Assembly: GCA_964512305.1 (NCBI GenBank)
Contig: CAZEIW010000158.1
Span: 1 to 7,026 of the forward strand
Source of the DNA: CAZEIW01 sp964512305
GTDB taxonomy: Bacteria > Pseudomonadota > Gammaproteobacteria > Burkholderiales > Burkholderiaceae_F
DNA: 7,026 nucleotides
Reading direction: 5' to 3'
In this document: positions 4,864-7,026 of the stretch, one piece after another
How the letters are laid out: every line of letters begins with the position of its first letter
Numbering within the stretch: the first letter of the stretch is position 1
Made by a program: the position numbers and the translations under genes
The notes under the pieces: model-generated
The model's input: the letters and a program-made list of their open reading frames with translations, nothing else
Told to the model about the DNA's origin: nothing
Database searches by the model: none

Positions 4864-7026
4864 ATGACCGCACCTCCAGACGATCCGCCACGGTCCGATG
4901 CGCTCGAAGCCGGGTGCCGCACCGCGCTCGCCTGCAGCCACTACGCCGTGCGCGCGCTGCATGCGGAATGCTCGAGCGCGGCCGAAGCGGAGCCTGCGGC
5001 GGCGCAGCAGGCGTCGTTCGAATGCCTGCTTCGCCTCGCGTCCACGCCCTGGTCGCGCGAGCGCATCGCGCTCGACCTCGAGTCGCAACTCGAATCGGCG
5101 GCGGCACACGCCGGCGACCCGGCACGCATGCTCGCGGCGGCGCTGCGGCGCACGCGGCGCCGCGTGCTGCTCGGGTTGATCGCGCGCGACGCCGCCGGCG
5201 TGGCGCCGCTCGCCGAGGTGACGGCGGCGATGACCGCGCTCGCCGAGATCGCGGTGCGCCGCGCGCTGCGGGTTCATGCCACGGAGCTGGCCGCGCGCCA
5301 CGGCATCCCTTGCGATGCGGACGGCGGGCCCCAGGACCTGCTGGTGGTCGCGATGGGCAAGGCCGGCGGGGTCGAGCTCAACGTCTCGTCGGATCTCGAC
5401 CTCGTGTTCGTCTACGACGAGGAAGGGCAGACCGGCGTTCCCGATGCCGGCGTCGGGGCGGCGGGCTCCGCGGCCGGGGGGCCGCTCGCCGCCGCGTCCG
5501 CGGCCGGCGGGGGGGCCGATTCGCTGACCAACCAGGAGTTCTTCGAACGGCTGGGCCGGCGCCTGATCGCGACGCTGGCCGAGCTCACCGCCGACGGCAT
5601 CGTGTTCCGGGTGGACATGCGGCTGCGTCCGAACGGCGACTCCGGGCCGCTGGTCGTGTCCAACGGCATGCTGGAGGAATACCTGGTGCGCCAGGGGCGG
5701 GAGTGGGAGCGGTTCGCCTGGCTCAAGGGGCGGGTGATCTCGGCGCACGTGCTGTCGGATGCCGCCGGGTTCGCGGCGCAGACGGCGGCGCTCGATGCGA
5801 TCGTCGATCCGTTCGTGTACCGGAAGTACCTCGACTTCGGCGCGATCGCGGCGCTGCGCGAGCTGCACGATCGGATACGCGCGGAGACCGGCCGCCGCGC
5901 CGCCGCCCGGGCCGAGCGCGTGCTCGACGTCAAGCTCGGGCGCGGCGGCATTCGCGAGATCGAGTTCATCGCGCAGACGTTCCAGGTGATGCGTGGCGGG
6001 CGCCAGCCGCAGCTGCGACAGCGCGGCACCGTCGCCACGCTCGCGGCGCTCGCGCGGCTGGGCCTCATGCCGGACTCCACCGCGGCGCGCCTGGCCGAGT
6101 CCTACGACTGGCTGCGGCGCCTCGAGCACGCGCTGCAGTACGTCGACGACGCGCAGACCCACAGGATCCCGGCGCAGCCGCAGGCACGCGAGGCGGTCGC
6201 GCGCCTGCTGCGGCTGCCGTCGGCGCGGGCCATGCTCGAGCATCACGAAGCGACCTCCGAATTCGTCGCGTCGGTTTTCGATGCGATCTTTCGCTCGGGG
6301 CGGACGGATCCCGCGGCGCCGCCCGGGGCGGACAGCGCGCCGGCCGGCGAGGCGCGCCTGCGTGAGCTGGGCTTCGAGCGTCCTGCCGAGGCGCTGGCCC
6401 ACTGGCAGGCGCTGCTCGCTTCGCCGCGGCTGGCGGCGGCGTCGCCCGCGGCGCGTGCCGCGATCGAACGCCTGTCGGGGCATGCGCTCGAGGCGATCGC
6501 AACGGTCGCGCGGCAGGGCACCGGCACGGGCGGGGCGAGCGCCGACGAGATCCTGTTGCGGTGGATCCGGCTGATCGAAGTGATCGCGCGACGCAGCACG
6601 TATCTGTCGCTGCTCGACGAGTATCCGCACGCGCTCGAACGCGTGGTGCGCCTGCTGGGCGCGGGCAGCTGGGCCACCGAGTACCTGCTGCGCCACCCGA
6701 TCGTGCTCGACGAGCTGATCGACGAGCGTGCCGCGGGGGCCCGCAACGGGTCGCTCGACACCCTGGCCGGCGCCGACTGGCCGCGCTGGGCGGCCGGGAT
6801 CGAGACGCAGTTGCGCGCCGCCGAGGAGGCGGCCGGTTCCGGCCCCGAGCGGCCGCTCAACCTGCTGCGCGACGCCCACCACGCGCAGGTGTTCCGGCTG
6901 CTGATCGCGGATTTAAATGGGCATCTCAGCGTCGAGCGCCTCGCCGATCACCTGTCGGCGCTGGCCGACGCGGTGCTCGACCTCGCGCTGCGCAGCGCCT
7001 GGCGCGCGTGGTGCGCGTCGGACGCG
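4864..7026 (+). CDS. glnE: Bifunctional glutamine synthetase adenylyltransferase/deadenylylase, N-terminal 721 residues, cut by window edge
   Basis: GlnE attaches AMP to, and removes it from, glutamine synthetase, tuning nitrogen assimilation in response to PII and glutamine. The frame from ATG 4864 stays open to the right edge (721 codons; E. coli GlnE has 946). The N-terminal nucleotidyltransferase domain (deadenylylase half) shows AMGKAGG (163-169), then ELNVSSDLDLVF (171-182) with metal-binding Asp177 and Asp179, and FRVDMRLRPNGDSGPL (about 248-263). Other GlnE landmarks follow in order: PFVYRKYLDFGAI (316-328), KLGRGGIREIEFI (357-369), MRGGRQPQLRQR (about 376-387), LEHALQYVDDAQTHRIP (420-436), LLRHPIVLDELID (608-620), and RLADHLSALADAVLD near the end. 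The second nucleotidyltransferase domain (adenylylating half) should begin just beyond the window. Residues 189-219 are a Gly/Ala-rich insertion after the first active-site motif. Compared with the usual GMGKLGG, the glycine loop carries A163 and A167. No stronger start exists upstream, although the ribosome-binding site is weak. A role in nitrogen control is inferred from the family. Confidence 0.95.
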   Translation, partial: MTAPPDDPPRSDALEAGCRTALACSHYAVRALHAECSSAAEAEPAAAQQASFECLLRLASTPWSRERIALDLESQLESAAAHAGDPARMLAAALRRTRRRVLLGLIARDAAGVAPLAEVTAAMTALAEIAVRRALRVHATELAARHGIPCDADGGPQDLLVVAMGKAGGVELNVSSDLDLVFVYDEEGQTGVPDAGVGAAGSAAGGPLAAASAAGGGADSLTNQEFFERLGRRLIATLAELTADGIVFRVDMRLRPNGDSGPLVVSNGMLEEYLVRQGREWERFAWLKGRVISAHVLSDAAGFAAQTAALDAIVDPFVYRKYLDFGAIAALRELHDRIRAETGRRAAARAERVLDVKLGRGGIREIEFIAQTFQVMRGGRQPQLRQRGTVATLAALARLGLMPDSTAARLAESYDWLRRLEHALQYVDDAQTHRIPAQPQAREAVARLLRLPSARAMLEHHEATSEFVASVFDAIFRSGRTDPAAPPGADSAPAGEARLRELGFERPAEALAHWQALLASPRLAAASPAARAAIERLSGHALEAIATVARQGTGTGGASADEILLRWIRLIEVIARRSTYLSLLDEYPHALERVVRLLGAGSWATEYLLRHPIVLDELIDERAAGARNGSLDTLAGADWPRWAAGIETQLRAAEEAAGSGPERPLNLLRDAHHAQVFRLLIADLNGHLSVERLADHLSALADAVLDLALRSAWRAWCASDA

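Noticed and set aside
4749..4922. Extending yhdP upstream to the ATG at 4922
   Set aside because: It would overlap glnE by about 59 bp and add 58 residues that look like translated intergenic DNA. The adjacent ATG pair at 4748/4745 leaves a normal divergent intergenic region.
3921..6365. An 814-codon plus-strand open frame spanning the yhdP start and the glnE N-terminal part
   Set aside because: It is antisense to yhdP and then out of frame with glnE, and its translation is mostly Arg, Ala and Gly. The glnE frame from 4864 carries all the family motifs.
4738..6882. A 714-codon minus-strand open frame opposite glnE
   Set aside because: It is antisense to unmistakable GlnE motifs, has Arg/Gln-rich composition and shows no domain; it is a shadow of glnE.
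1..7026. Search for a new system: mobile elements, CRISPR arrays, RNA genes, phage or defence genes
   Set aside because: Essentially all of the window is accounted for by three conserved housekeeping genes and two short gaps. I saw no long direct repeats, no transposase or integrase motifs and no tRNA-like cloverleaf.

Overview
The window is very GC-rich (about 70% by eye), densely coding chromosomal DNA from a proteobacterium. The protein sequences and the order glnE / yhdP / carbon-nitrogen hydrolase fit a betaproteobacterium, most likely Burkholderiales or a near relative. I cannot name a genus. No mobile element, tRNA, rRNA or CRISPR array is visible.

Layout: (1) 1-338, minus strand, is the N-terminal 112 codons of a nitrilase-superfamily (carbon-nitrogen hydrolase) protein, cut by the left edge. 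(2) 339-410 is a short gap holding a possible intrinsic terminator that overlaps the yhdP stop codon. (3) 411-4748, minus strand, is one complete gene for a YhdP-type AsmA-like envelope protein of 1445 residues. (4) 4749-4863 is a 115-bp divergent intergenic region with a GC-rich inverted repeat and the only AT-richer patch between the two genes. (5) 4864-7026, plus strand, is the first 721 codons of glnE, the bifunctional glutamine synthetase adenylyltransferase/deadenylylase, cut by the right edge just before its second nucleotidyltransferase domain.

Functionally, glnE belongs to nitrogen control (reversible adenylylation of glutamine synthetase). The minus-strand pair resembles the widespread yhdP - nitrilase-like - tldD neighbourhood: YhdP is linked to phospholipid movement between inner and outer membrane, and the hydrolase is probably a Nit-type amidase. 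The two directions share only the divergent promoter region; I see no reason to link their functions.

This is core-genome sequence and I found no undescribed system. The points worth a second look are Ala/Gly/Pro-rich insertions in both YhdP and GlnE, a long cytoplasmic extension on YhdP, substitutions in the first GlnE nucleotidyltransferase motif, and very long non-coding shadow reading frames that could mislead automatic annotation.
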